NCBI RefSeq assembly: GCF_016925535.1
Contig: NZ_CP070496.1
Location: 2,604,001-2,668,000, forward strand
From: Natronoglycomyces albus
GTDB taxonomy: Bacteria; Actinomycetota; Actinomycetes; Mycobacteriales; Micromonosporaceae
Direction: 5' to 3'
Length of the DNA: 64,000 nt
In this document: in pieces, positions 53,953-63,747 of the stretch
Layout of the letters: each line of letters begins with the position of its first letter
How positions within the stretch are numbered: the first letter of the stretch is position 1
Position numbers and translations under genes: made by a program
The notes under the pieces: generated by a model
Databases searched by the model: none
What the model was told of the DNA's origin: nothing
What the model saw: the letters and a program-made list of their open reading frames with translations, nothing else

Positions 53953-54186
53953 AGTCTGTCCCTCCTCGGCGGTAATCCTCTTCATTGTGCCCTGTGAGTC
54001 AAACTCGGGGGCTCCAACCTGGAAACGAAGTCGCCCACTCACCCCGGAGATGCCGCTGGTGACCAGTGCCCGCCAATACTGCTCCCCCCGTGAAAACCCA
54101 AGGCCGACAGTACTGTAATCTTGTCTCCGGTTCCACAGACAGACTCTTCGGAGGAAGTTTGCGAAACCTCTCCTTAAGGGATGTAA

Positions 54187-54259
54187 TCCCCGATAGCTCA
54201 ATTGGCAGAGCAGCCGGCTGTTAACCGGCAGGTTGTTGGTTCGAGTCCAACTCGGGGAG
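54187..54259 (+). tRNA. tRNA-Asn (GTT)
   Basis: 73-base cloverleaf: acceptor TCCCCGA/TCGGGGA, D arm TAGCTCAATTGGCAGAGCA, anticodon stem CCGGC/ACCGG region with loop containing GTT, and T arm GGTTCGAGTCC. CCA is not encoded. The + strand, followed by a terminator. Confidence 0.96.
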
Positions 54260-54268
54260 CAAACTGAG

Positions 54269-54315
54269 AAGCCCTCTGCACAGGCACTGCGCCTGGACAG
54301 GGGGCTTAGTTTTTG
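54269..54315 (+). terminator. Rho-independent terminator after tRNA-Asn
   Basis: AAGCCCTCTGCACAGGC pairs with GCCTGGACAGGGGGCTT with a few mismatches, followed closely by TTTTT. Confidence 0.85.
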
Positions 54316-54723
54316 TCTCATGTTCTCCTGGCCGAACCCAGTGGCCCACCAAAGAGCCCAGTACAGCCGGGACGATGGCCATCACCCCGAACCTGGGACT
54401 GTCCGACGTGACCTGTCCTAGCCAATTCCGCGACTCCGGTGGCGTTGGCCAGGCCGCCCGCAAAGGCCTCCCCGTTGCTGCCAAACACCGCTGGTCCAAC
54501 CTGATGGAGATACAGCACCACCAGGGATGAGGCGGGCGTATGCACTCTGGCGGACAGCAGCGCTGGGCTGACACCCAGTTACCTTCGCCGCAGGTATGGC
54601 ACGAAGTAAGGCGACCTATTCGATCGCCCGAACTAAAAGTGGGGTGCCAGTGCGTCACCTGGCACCGTGTGGGCGGTCGGGCGTCCGGGGGAACCGGGCA
54701 CGAAAAGACCAATCCGGATAGGG

Positions 54724-54963
54724 TCAGTCCTCTAGTGGCTCATCCCCAAGCAAGTCGTTGATCGTGTGGACGTTCTCCAACACCCGACGTTCATCGCCAC
54801 GCAGGGCGCAATCTTCGGCGTAGTCACACAAACGCGTGTACGACAAATTGGTGCTGGCAATCAACATATTGCGCAGTGCGCGCAATTCGTCCTCGCTCAT
54901 TGACGAAGCGGTGGACATGTCAATGGATTCGCTGGCCGGACGTGGTTTAAGTCGCTTGGCCAT
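54724..54963 (-). CDS. Small hypothetical protein, 79 residues
   Basis: Begins with a basic segment (AKRLKPRPASESI) and continues as an acidic helical protein with two Cys (LCDYAEDCALRGDERR). An AAGGAGG box eight bases before the ATG supports translation. I do not recognise the family. Confidence 0.6.
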   Translation of the reverse strand: MAKRLKPRPASESIDMSTASSMSEDELRALRNMLIASTNLSYTRLCDYAEDCALRGDERRVLENVHTINDLLGDEPLED

Positions 54964-56201
54964 AGCGCCATCCTCCTTGCGGGTTTCGGGTCTGGGCTCG
55001 ACGGTTGCCGACCAGAACCACTCATTTCCAAGTTAGTGCCTGGGGCCGACAGCTCTGAGAATTTCGTTCCCGGGCGGACATATGTGACTGTCGACATCTT
55101 GCCACCAATACCGCCCTGGGGCAGCAATTGAGTCGACAAGCTGACGAACCAGTCCTTCAATGCAGGGTGTTGAATAGGGCTTGAGCTGCTGTTTTACAAA
55201 CCGGACGATGGTATGACAGCCAGCCCTTCGAGCGTGACCGGCATCCGGGCCATCGACAACCTGAAAACGGCCAGAAATACTGGTCGTTCGCTGCCCGCAC
55301 CCCTTCGTTACGGTGAGACGACGTTGATCGCCGCACCGCGTCCGTGCCGTGACCGACACGATCATGGGGCCGTGCATACGCCACGTTCATTCACATTCCG
55401 GCGGATGTCCGCGAAGCGTCTGGTTGCCATTCCCCGAAGGCTAGTCGCTTACCTTTCGTAACCACGTCGAGCACAATCTCACCCGGCGCGTCGACGGACA
55501 AGAGTGCCCACATTCGGGCCAACTACGTCTCGCAAGAACCAAACATAGCCCCCTTCCCCGAGGGATTAGTGACGCCCCTCACTAGTGAACGCTACGACTG
55601 GTGGGGCCAGAGGGCTAGAGAACTGTCTGGAACGCGACCGCAGTGAGTATCAGTGCCAACCCCTTCGACCCCGAAGCTCCGCGAGCGCTGCCCCAGCGGC
55701 CCAGGTGGTGAATCTGATGCGGTGTGGCCATTAGACGCGCGCGCCAGGCTGTCGGCTCCCTGAGCGCGATCTCAGCCGCGTCAACGCCGGGAAGGGCCTT
55801 GGCCTCGACGTGGATCAACCGAAGCGAGCAAGCGTCGGCCCGGGGCCGGCCCTAACCTGTTCGGTCCGTATTTCTCCCACGCGAGGCCTAGGGCCGAATG
55901 GCTTTCTGCGCGCCGCGATGTAGCTGCCGGTCATGCCAGAGGCCGGGCAACTGATGCCAGAGACCGCTTCGGCTCGATCCCCATCACCTACATTCTCGTT
56001 TCATTAGTATAGATTCTCATCCAAATACTTCGATGAAACAAGATCACGCATTCCGACTTAATACACAAAACCACTTCGGCAAATTTTGTACCCGATCGGC
56101 GTCGTGATTTATCGCAGATAATCGTTTACTCTGGCCATAGCCACGCATGACTGAAGCGAACTTTTATTTCCCCCACCCCTGACTACGAGGTGCTGTCGAG
56201 C
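54964..56201. other. Gene-poor stretch
   Basis: About 1.2 kb with open frames on both strands but none with convincing codon use, ribosome binding site or family resemblance. The last 200 bases are AT-rich and probably hold the promoter of the SARP-like gene. The remainder may be decayed genes. Confidence 0.5.
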
Positions 56202-56978
56202 ATGCGAATTCAATTGTGTGGGCCAGTGACGATATGCGGAGACGGGGCACCGCTTTCCCCCACCGGCCGAAAACAACGCGGGATCTTGGCGCTATTGGCG
56301 GTCAATAGCGGACAAACCGTCTCTACTGAAACCATGATCAATTGCTGCTGGGACAATCCACCTAGCTCCGCCCGAGCTAATGTTCGGTCTTATGTTGCAT
56401 CTTTGCGGCGCGATCTTGAATCTGCGTCACACGGGTCATCAAAGCTTTTCAGTTTCAACAACCGTTGCGGCAGCTATCGGCTTTCGCTCGGATCAAACGA
56501 TGTTGACATAACCGAAATATCCCGCCTCGTCAACGCGGCGAAATCATGTCTGGAAACCCAGCCCGAGACGGCTGTGTCCTACTGCCTAAAAGCCAAGAGA
56601 ATCTGGCATGGCGATCCGGGCAACGACCTTCCCAACACCTCGTGGTTTGCCATCCATACCATGAATTTGCAGGAACTTCGCCAACGCGGCGATAAGATAC
56701 TCTCCACCGCACACCTCCTGAGCGGACATCCCTACCATGCCTTGCCCATCCTGCGAAACCTACTGGGTCAAGCTCCCCAACATCCTCAATATCAACTACT
56801 TTTGGCAGCTGCGCACTATCTCAATAAACAAACCCCCGAAGCTCTCCACGTCATCCGCTGCGCGCGCGAATCCTTCAATGAGATGGGGCTCGACCTACCC
56901 AATGATGTGAACGAACTATTGCAGGCAATACTCAATTCGGATACCGAATTGGTATTGCAGCGCATCAAAGCCAACTGA
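56202..56978 (+). CDS. SARP/BTAD-type transcriptional regulator
   Basis: 258 residues from the ATG at 56202 (an in-frame GTG four codons earlier). The N-terminal winged helix matches the SARP/AfsR pattern: IQLCGPVTICGDGAPLSP, KQRGILALLAVNSGQ, SARANVRSYVASLRRDL and CGSYRLSL. The helical bacterial transcriptional activation domain follows (GDPGNDLPNTSWF, HPYHALPILRNLL). SARPs often activate secondary-metabolite genes, but no such cluster is adjacent; the nearest candidate is the RiPP locus 38 kb away. Confidence 0.85.
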   Translation: MRIQLCGPVTICGDGAPLSPTGRKQRGILALLAVNSGQTVSTETMINCCWDNPPSSARANVRSYVASLRRDLESASHGSSKLFSFNNRCGSYRLSLGSNDVDITEISRLVNAAKSCLETQPETAVSYCLKAKRIWHGDPGNDLPNTSWFAIHTMNLQELRQRGDKILSTAHLLSGHPYHALPILRNLLGQAPQHPQYQLLLAAAHYLNKQTPEALHVIRCARESFNEMGLDLPNDVNELLQAILNSDTELVLQRIKAN

Positions 56979-57564
56979 TCTACAGTAATGCATTCGCCCG
57001 ACCCGATCTAGGCAAGCTGGGATTCGTAGCACCCCAGGCGGTGGGCGAACGACGTCGAAAGACGCTGGCTGAACAACGGCAGCATACCTGCCAGGCGTGG
57101 GCATGGAGCGTGCCTTTAAGAATGCCGCATTTCCTGTCTCGAAATCACCGCCGACATGCCTCATTGCATCCGAGATGGGCCCGGCTACCGGACCAAGGCC
57201 GCGGCGACTTCAAAGGCAGTCCTGGTTAATTATGACCAGCCCAAGCCACAAATTAGGTAGCGTATCGACAACAACGGCTAAGCACACAATGGGCTGACGA
57301 ATATCTCGAAACTGCGGCCGGAAACAGATGCGCCCAGCCGACCGGATTTTACTCTCCCGCCCCACATTCCCTCTGCTACCGCCTAGGACATGGCGGGCTG
57401 GAGGAAGGGTGGCTACAACTACTAGCCCCACTTCGATGAGGGGACCAACAGCGTTGACCTAAGCCTAATTGGGCCACAGACCTGTGCGATGTTTCCCATT
57501 AGCGGTAGCTCCCACCCCAAGCTCAGAGTTCAAGGACGTCCCGCGCGTGCTTACCGATTCTGCC
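56979..57564. other. Gene-free stretch after SARP-like gene
   Basis: About 586 bases. No frame on either strand has a convincing start and family resemblance. I see no repeat or RNA gene. Confidence 0.5.
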
Positions 57565-58470
57565 TCACGTGCGCTTCGGTTGGCCCTCAGCGGAGGCCGG
57601 TCGCCGCGTGGCCTGCTCTGAACGCGCCACCGCGATTATTCCGCCGGTCGCGACCGCTCCCACCAGCAGTATGAATGCAGCCGTGTAGGGCCAGTGGGGG
57701 GCCGCCGCCGTCGAATCTTGGCGTAGCCCAGCGTCGTTTCCAGCCGCCCACCAGGTGGCCTGTCGCAAGAACTTCCCGAACTCCCGTTCGCCCCAGGTGC
57801 CATAGGCCCCACCCAGGGAGGTGTAAAAGGATCGCCCATGCCCTAGTTGCTGTTGCCAAGCCACGGGATGCCCCGAGTCCACAGAGGCCACGATAGTCGC
57901 GCCCATCTGTTCTGGGTCGCGGTCGAAGGTCAGCCAGTGATCCGATGGCTCCCAGTCATCGCCCATTCCACGCGCGGCCAAGTGCTCCGTGGCAAAGGTG
58001 ACCTCTTTGCTTGTTTCAGCCCTATCGGCATCGGTCGCCACGGCTCCGATCAGCTCGTGAAAGTAGGGCCATTCGGTCTCGGTGCTGGCGGCCGAACCGA
58101 CCCCCACAAAGCCTCCGCCTTGGCGCATATAGTCCTCTAGCGCCTGCCGCTGCCCCTGGTCAAGAATCCGGCCCAGGGTGTGCAGGAAGACAACCACGTC
58201 GGTGTTGGCCAGCGTATGAGCATTGACATCGCTGGGGTCGCCCTTGGTGTAGTCCATCCCCCAGCGCCGCAACTCCATCCCATAGCGTTCCAGCGCATAG
58301 TCAATCACGATCTGGCGCTCATCACTATTGTGAGAATTGGTGACGATGAGAACCTGCGGCTTCGGCTCTTGGGCAACTACGGGAGCGGGGGCGAAGGCCA
58401 GCAGGCACACGAAAATCACGCTGGTCACTCGCGTTCCCCACCAAAACCGGGTGTGAGTCAATCGCCGCAC
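57565..58470 (-). CDS. Exported ThuA-domain protein with C-terminal membrane helix
   Basis: 301 residues. A signal peptide (SVIFVCLLAFAPAPVVAQ) precedes a ThuA/glutamine-amidotransferase-like domain: VLIVTNSHNSDERQ, VVVFLHTLGRILDQGQRQAL, YMRQGGGFVGVGSAASTE, HWLTFDRDPE and the end GRSFYTSLGGAYGTW. A last helix (YTAAFILLVGAVATGGIIAV) anchors it to the membrane with the domain outside. ThuA proteins take part in disaccharide and polyol use, but their chemistry is not settled. Confidence 0.87.
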   Translation of the reverse strand: MRRLTHTRFWWGTRVTSVIFVCLLAFAPAPVVAQEPKPQVLIVTNSHNSDERQIVIDYALERYGMELRRWGMDYTKGDPSDVNAHTLANTDVVVFLHTLGRILDQGQRQALEDYMRQGGGFVGVGSAASTETEWPYFHELIGAVATDADRAETSKEVTFATEHLAARGMGDDWEPSDHWLTFDRDPEQMGATIVASVDSGHPVAWQQQLGHGRSFYTSLGGAYGTWGEREFGKFLRQATWWAAGNDAGLRQDSTAAAPHWPYTAAFILLVGAVATGGIIAVARSEQATRRPASAEGQPKRT

Positions 58471-58492
58471 GGCACCAACTTAGAGCACCACC

Positions 58493-59290
58493 TCAGCTGT
58501 ACATTTTCCGGGTGATGCGCCGCTGCGCCACATAGAGGCCGACGAAGCCGATGACGAGCAGGTACAACACGTTCACCAGCAGCCATGGGCTCAACATCCC
58601 CAGGCTAATGCCGCGCACAACCTCGATTCCGTGGTACAGCGGCAGCGCGTACACGACTCCCTGCAAAATGGCCGGGTAGTCCTCCACCGGCACGAACGTG
58701 CCGCTGAAAAGGAACATGGAGAACACCAGCGCGGCCATCCAGTCAAAGTCGGGCCAGCCTCGAAACAGGGTCGCGAGCACGAAACCCACGCCGATAAACG
58801 CCCAGGCCACTACCAAACAAGCTGGAATCGCCAAGATTGCCCACCATGAGGTGATGAGGCCGAACGCGGCCATGGTGAGCACAAACATGACGATGTAAAT
58901 ACTGCCGCGCACCATCGCCCACATCGCCTCGCCCAACGCGATGTCCCACGGACGCAACGGCGTGTTGAAAATGCCGTCGTAGACCTTCATCCACTTGAGT
59001 TTGGCGAAGATATTGATTGACGTCTCAAAGATGACACCCATCATGGCCGAGGTGGCCAGGATGGCGGGCGCGACGAACGCGACGTAGTCCAGTTCTCTTC
59101 CATCGGGCAACTCGATGGTGCCGACCAGGGAACCGACTCCAAAGCCGAAGGCCAACAACATGAGAACCGCTTCCAGCCCGCCGGTGACGACGAGAATCCA
59201 GTGACGGCTCATCGCCCGATAGTTGCGGTAGGTCATCGACCCAGCGCGTTCCAGGCTGCGACGGTCATACGAATAAGCAATGGCGGACAT
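58493..59290 (-). CDS. ABC-2 type permease, second subunit
   Basis: 265 residues, six helices. The start is the ATG at 59290 with a close GGAGA box. It has the ABC-2 pattern with GIFNTPLRPWDIALGEAMWA between helices 2 and 3 and FSGTFVPVEDYPAILQGVVYALPLYHGIEVVRG near the end. It resembles NodJ/DrrB-type exporter subunits. It follows the homologous permease 59413-60255 and would pair with it. Confidence 0.88.
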   Translation of the reverse strand: MSAIAYSYDRRSLERAGSMTYRNYRAMSRHWILVVTGGLEAVLMLLAFGFGVGSLVGTIELPDGRELDYVAFVAPAILATSAMMGVIFETSINIFAKLKWMKVYDGIFNTPLRPWDIALGEAMWAMVRGSIYIVMFVLTMAAFGLITSWWAILAIPACLVVAWAFIGVGFVLATLFRGWPDFDWMAALVFSMFLFSGTFVPVEDYPAILQGVVYALPLYHGIEVVRGISLGMLSPWLLVNVLYLLVIGFVGLYVAQRRITRKMYS

Positions 59291-59412
59291 GATTCTCCAC
59301 AGGCATACGCCCGGCACGGTTTGGGGCCCTCAGGGCAGGAACAAGAGACGACAACTCCGGGCCAAACGCCGAAGCGGGAGCGAGACAACAACAATGACGC
59401 ATGTTCACTCCC

Positions 59413-60255
59413 CTAGTCGCTGAGTCGCTTGTAGATGATGTGACGGGCCGCGAACCAGCCCGCCGTGGCCAAGGCCACCAGGTAGACCACATTCGTCCAC
59501 ATGGGCCACGAGGTTTCCACCCCGGCGGTGAAGTAACGCGCGATCTCGACCCCATGCCACATCGGCGAGGCGTAGACCAACGGCAGGAGGAAACTCGGCA
59601 TGACGCTGGCGGGGAAGAACACTCCAGAGAACAGGGTGATCGGCACGAGAATGACCCGCTGCACGATGACGAGGTTCTGGTCTCTCTTGATCCAGCTGGC
59701 CAGAAAAAACACCCAGGGAGCGATGGAGGCGGCCACTCCAATGGCCGCCAAGATCGCCATCGGCGCCATCCACGGGTTGGCAAATACTCCGAAGATCAGC
59801 ATCACGGAGGTGAAGAGCAAGCAGCCAAACGGCACCCGAAAAGCCAGCACGTACAGCATGTGGCCGTTGAGGATGTCCACCGGACGAGCCGGGGAGGCAT
59901 GTTGGGATAGATAGTGGCCGCCCCAATCCTTGTACCCGCCAAAGACCGGGAACGTGAGGTCGGAGTTCATCATCATGAGCACCATGGCGCACAGAGTGCC
60001 CGGGAGCACGAACTGAAGATAGGACACTCCGCCCGGCAACAGGCCATCGTCCACATACGCGCCGACGGCGACGCCGAAGGTCACTAGGTACAGCATCGGC
60101 ATCAACGTCGCGGAAAACAGCGTGCCGTGCCAGGTCTTTCGATACAAGGTCAGGTGATAGCGGGCCAGCCGGTAGGCCGCCGCCAGCGCGTTGGGAGGAG
60201 GGCCGCCGCGAACGGCCGTGCCTTCGCCGGTGGGCTGTTGGTCGAGGATGGTCAT
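59413..60255 (-). CDS. ABC-2 type permease, first subunit
   Basis: 280 residues, six helices, the same family as the next gene: SPARPVDILNGHMLYV in the third-helix region and FSGVFFPASVMPSFLLPLVYASPMWHGVEIAR near the end. The start directly follows the ATPase stop, so the subunits are probably coupled. Together they suggest a heteromeric exporter of the daunorubicin-resistance/NodIJ type; cargo unknown. Confidence 0.88.
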   Translation of the reverse strand: MTILDQQPTGEGTAVRGGPPPNALAAAYRLARYHLTLYRKTWHGTLFSATLMPMLYLVTFGVAVGAYVDDGLLPGGVSYLQFVLPGTLCAMVLMMMNSDLTFPVFGGYKDWGGHYLSQHASPARPVDILNGHMLYVLAFRVPFGCLLFTSVMLIFGVFANPWMAPMAILAAIGVAASIAPWVFFLASWIKRDQNLVIVQRVILVPITLFSGVFFPASVMPSFLLPLVYASPMWHGVEIARYFTAGVETSWPMWTNVVYLVALATAGWFAARHIIYKRLSD

Positions 60256-61209
60256 CTACGCCTCCGCCAGGGTACGGCCGGTGAGACGTAGGTAGACGTC
60301 TTCGAGCGTGGCGCGGCGTTCGTAGGCGCTGGAGGGTTCAAGTCCTCGGTCGCGTACTTCGGCGACGGTGCCGCTGGCGTGGTTGGTGTAGATGAGGATG
60401 CGGTCGGGAAGTGCCTCGATCTGCCCGTCAAGGTCGGCGAGTTTTTCGGCCAGGTCGGCCAGCTCGGTGGTGTGCGCGCCGTTGAAGCGTAGTTCGACGA
60501 CTTCTTTGGTCACGTGTTCGGTGATGAGCTCCGAGGGTGAACCCTGAGCGATGATCTTTCCGTTGTCCATGACCACGAGCCGGTCACACAGTTGTTCTGC
60601 CTCGTCCATGTAATGAGTGGTGAGGAGAATGGACACGCCGCGTTGTTTGAGTTGGAAGAGTCGCTCCCACACCATGTGGCGGGCCTGCGGGTCCAGCCCA
60701 GTGGTGGGTTCGTCGAGAATGATCATTTCGGGGTCGTTGACCAGGCCACGGGCGATGGCGAGGCGGCGTTTCATGCCGCCGGAGAGCTCATCGACCTTGT
60801 CTTTGGAGCGGTCGGAGAGCTTGACGAAGGTGAGCAGCTCGCTGGCCTTGCGTTTGGCGAGCTTGCCCGAAATGCCGAAGTAGCGGGCGTAGATTTCGAG
60901 GTTCTCATGCACGGTCAGCATGGAGTCGAGGGTGTCTTGCTGGGGAACAACCCCAAGGCGGGATCGGATGGCGACACCGTCGTGTTGGGGGTCGAGGCCC
61001 AGAACCGTCAGCTGCCCGGAGGTGGGGATCGACACGCAGCCGATCATACGCATAGTCGTGGATTTGCCAGCCCCATTGGAGCCGAGGAAGCCGAAGGCCT
61101 CACCAGCGGCGATGTCGAGATCTATGCCCCTGACAGCCGCTTTGTCGCCATATCGCTTTTCAAGATCACGGGCGTAGACGAGTGTCTCGGGAGTTGATTC
61201 AGCAGGCAT
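60256..61209 (-). CDS. ABC exporter ATP-binding protein (NodI/DrrA-type)
   Basis: 317 residues. Walker A GSNGAGKSTTMRM, signature LSGGMKRRLAIARGL, Walker B MIILDEPTTGLDPQARHMVW and STH-type switch (LLTTHYMDEAEQLCDR) are intact. The C-terminal 80 residues form the extension typical of DrrA-type ATPases and end PSSAYERRATLEDVYLRLTG. It heads the exporter operon with two permeases. Confidence 0.95.
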   Translation of the reverse strand: MPAESTPETLVYARDLEKRYGDKAAVRGIDLDIAAGEAFGFLGSNGAGKSTTMRMIGCVSIPTSGQLTVLGLDPQHDGVAIRSRLGVVPQQDTLDSMLTVHENLEIYARYFGISGKLAKRKASELLTFVKLSDRSKDKVDELSGGMKRRLAIARGLVNDPEMIILDEPTTGLDPQARHMVWERLFQLKQRGVSILLTTHYMDEAEQLCDRLVVMDNGKIIAQGSPSELITEHVTKEVVELRFNGAHTTELADLAEKLADLDGQIEALPDRILIYTNHASGTVAEVRDRGLEPSSAYERRATLEDVYLRLTGRTLAEA

Positions 61210-61437
61210 AGTTGTGAGGTTATGCGATTAGTGTGACAACGTGCCACTGATTTGCGAGCTGGGTTCATACCTTCGATCATCGTTGACCGTCGCCGCGCTG
61301 GAAGCCGTGACGAGGGTCTCCCTTTCTGGACCGGATCAGGCCTCGGGATGGGCAGGCGGTCCTAGCGCCCGCTAGTGACTCATCACGTTGGAGGCGGCCT
61401 CCGGCCGCACCCGGTCTTGATTGTTCATGTCGGGCCG

Positions 61438-63321
61438 CTACTGCGTGGAGGTCAAGCCGGGCGCGCCCGATGCCTGATCTTTCAGTGAGCGGCAGTGCTG
61501 TTCCATCGTCACCAGCGCCCCGAACAACCTCATGTACTCCTCCTTGTCGGAAGAGGGGTTGACACGTTGCAGCTTCGACTTCAATTGCCGCAGCTCTTCT
61601 TCGACCACCGGCAGTTGTAGACGCGCCAAAAGCGGGCGGATATAGGCGATGTCAGGCTCGCCGTTGACGTTGAGCGACTCCACGGCTAGCTCGGCGACTA
61701 GCGCCTGCGCGGCTAGGTCCGGGCATTTGTCGGCCACGGCCGCCATCCAGTTCGCGCCGCCTTCGGTGCTGGCGGTGCCCCCGGCCGCTTCGATGGCTTC
61801 GCGGATGAGGCGTAGCTGTTGGTCGGTATATGGGGTGGCGTCGACCGCGTCAAAGTAGGTGCCCGCCACAACTGGGTATTGCAAGGCGACTTTGATGGCC
61901 TCCCGCTGGGCCTGGTATTGCTGGGAGTTAACGTCCTTACCGGTGATCACGCGCTCGGGCGGGGTGGCTCCCCCCTGCCCTCGCCCTCGGGATGCCTCTT
62001 TGACAGCGGCCCGCAACGGCGCCAGGTCCACACCGATGAGGGCGGCGACCCGTCGCGCATAGCCTTGCAAGAGCGCCCGGTCCTTGATGGCGGCCAGCAT
62101 CGGGGCCACGGCGCGAGTGGCGGCGACTTGACCCTCGACGGTATCGAGATCGTGCTTGGCGATTTCGGAACGCATCGCGAAGTCGATCAGCGGCTCCCGC
62201 CCGGCGACCAGGTCCCGTACTGCCGCGTCTCCGCGCTGTTGACGCAGGTCGCATGGGTCCATGTTGTCGGGGGTGATGGCCACGTAGGTCTGGGAGGCGA
62301 ATTTCTGTTCGTCGCCGAAGGCTTTGCGCGCGGCTCGTTGTCCGGCCTCGTCTCCATCGAATGTGAAGATGATTTCACCGGAAAAGGCGTCGGAGTCGAA
62401 CAAGAAGCGTCGGAGCACCGAAATATGGTCGGAGCCGAAAGCGGTTCCACAGGTCGCGACCGCCACTGGTACGCCTGCCAGGTGGCAGGCCATCACGTCG
62501 GTGTAACCCTCCACAATGACCACTCGCCCTTGCTTGGCGATTTCACGCCGGGCCAAGTCGATGCCGTAGAGCACCTGAGATTTCTTGTATAGGGGGGTCT
62601 CAGGCGTATTGAGGTACTTGGGGCCTTGATCATCCTCGAACAGCTTGCGCGCCCCGAAGCCAATCACCGAACCAGAGGTGTCCCGAATTGGCCACATGAG
62701 ACGGCGCCGAAAACGGTCGATCAGGGAACCGGACCGGGAGGGTTTCGACAACCCGGCCACGGTCAGCTCCTCCGCCGAGAAACCCTTGCGGTGCAGGTGA
62801 TTGGTCAGCGCGTCCCAAGAGTCGGGGGCGTAACCACAGCCAAACGTCGCCGCCGCGTCTTTGTCAAAAGCCCGCTCAAGCAAGAACGCGCGAGCCACCT
62901 GCCCCTCTGGGCTGTGCAACGCCTCGGCGTAGAACTCCGAAGCGGCGGTATGCGCTTCCACCAGCCGTTGTCGTTGGCCGGGTTTGGTACGTCCGACTGA
63001 GCTTCGACCTGCGGAGTCCTCATAGGTGAGCTGAATTCCCGCCCGCGCGCCCAGCCTTTCGACAGCTTCGACAAACGTGAGCCCATCGGCTTCCATGACA
63101 AAGGCGAAGACGTCTCCACCTACCCCACAACCAAAGCAGTGGTACATCCCGCGCGAGGGAGTGACGTTAAAGCTAGGGGAACGTTCCTCATGAAAGGGAC
63201 ACAGGCCCTTCAGATTGCCGCCGCCAGCGTTACGCAAGGTCACGCGCTCACCGATGACTTCGGCGATATCGACACGGGCGCGCACCAATTGAATGTCGGC
63301 GTCCCGAATGCGACCTGCCAT
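61438..63321 (-). CDS. dnaG: DNA primase
   Basis: 627 residues, normal length. The CHC2 zinc motif is Cys41, His44, Cys62 and Cys65 (LCPFHEERSPSF, YHCFGCG). The core domain has FGARKLFEDDQGPKYLNTPETPLY and the TOPRIM fold VVIVEGYTDVMA with the later FTFDGDEAGQRAA. The C-terminal helicase-binding region follows. It makes primers at the replication fork. GGAGG stands just before the ATG. The stop is followed by a short GC hairpin near 61395, and the ABC operon lies beyond. Confidence 0.97.
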   Translation of the reverse strand: MAGRIRDADIQLVRARVDIAEVIGERVTLRNAGGGNLKGLCPFHEERSPSFNVTPSRGMYHCFGCGVGGDVFAFVMEADGLTFVEAVERLGARAGIQLTYEDSAGRSSVGRTKPGQRQRLVEAHTAASEFYAEALHSPEGQVARAFLLERAFDKDAAATFGCGYAPDSWDALTNHLHRKGFSAEELTVAGLSKPSRSGSLIDRFRRRLMWPIRDTSGSVIGFGARKLFEDDQGPKYLNTPETPLYKKSQVLYGIDLARREIAKQGRVVIVEGYTDVMACHLAGVPVAVATCGTAFGSDHISVLRRFLFDSDAFSGEIIFTFDGDEAGQRAARKAFGDEQKFASQTYVAITPDNMDPCDLRQQRGDAAVRDLVAGREPLIDFAMRSEIAKHDLDTVEGQVAATRAVAPMLAAIKDRALLQGYARRVAALIGVDLAPLRAAVKEASRGRGQGGATPPERVITGKDVNSQQYQAQREAIKVALQYPVVAGTYFDAVDATPYTDQQLRLIREAIEAAGGTASTEGGANWMAAVADKCPDLAAQALVAELAVESLNVNGEPDIAYIRPLLARLQLPVVEEELRQLKSKLQRVNPSSDKEEYMRLFGALVTMEQHCRSLKDQASGAPGLTSTQ

Positions 63322-63747
63322 GTCACCTCCGCCAATTCATAGTTGCTCGATCCCCTTGTGCGCCGCTGCGTCTTCGTCGCCTCGCAGTGGTTGTGCGCCA
63401 TGTTTTCTCAACACCGAGTCGTTGTGACCCAGTGTCGGTTTGCGGTGGTTTCCCACAGCCATGCCACCCTGTGAGATGCGACATCGTTTCTGCCCCATTG
63501 TTTCCGGTCTTAGCGACCCACAACGGCCCCGACCACAATCCGAACAACGGTGGTCACCATTGTCACCGAGTCGCCACCAGAAGTATTCACACCTCACGTG
63601 ACCTCGCAATTGACGATGCCGCAAGGTCTTTCGCACCGCTGCCGCAGCAGGTGGAGGCCACCAGATCAGCCTATAGCATTAGCCTCGGCCACTATGTACG
63701 CAACGGTGGTCGCCTGAGGGACCGAGCATCCGCTAAAGTCGAATATC
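63322..63747. other. Divergent intergenic region of dnaG
   Basis: About 426 bases without a supportable gene; it should hold the dnaG promoter (leftward) and that of the 63748 gene (rightward). TAAAGT eight bases before the 63748 ATG could be a -10 for a leaderless or near-leaderless mRNA. Confidence 0.45.

Noticed and set aside
53953-54321. Long upstream extension of the YtxH-like ORF on the - strand
   Set aside because: It runs antisense through the tRNA-Asn gene and its terminator; the ATG at 53952 has a proper ribosome binding site.
55033-55818. Open frames of 60-115 codons on both strands
   Set aside because: No family resemblance, ribosome binding site or coherent codon use; probably non-coding or decayed.
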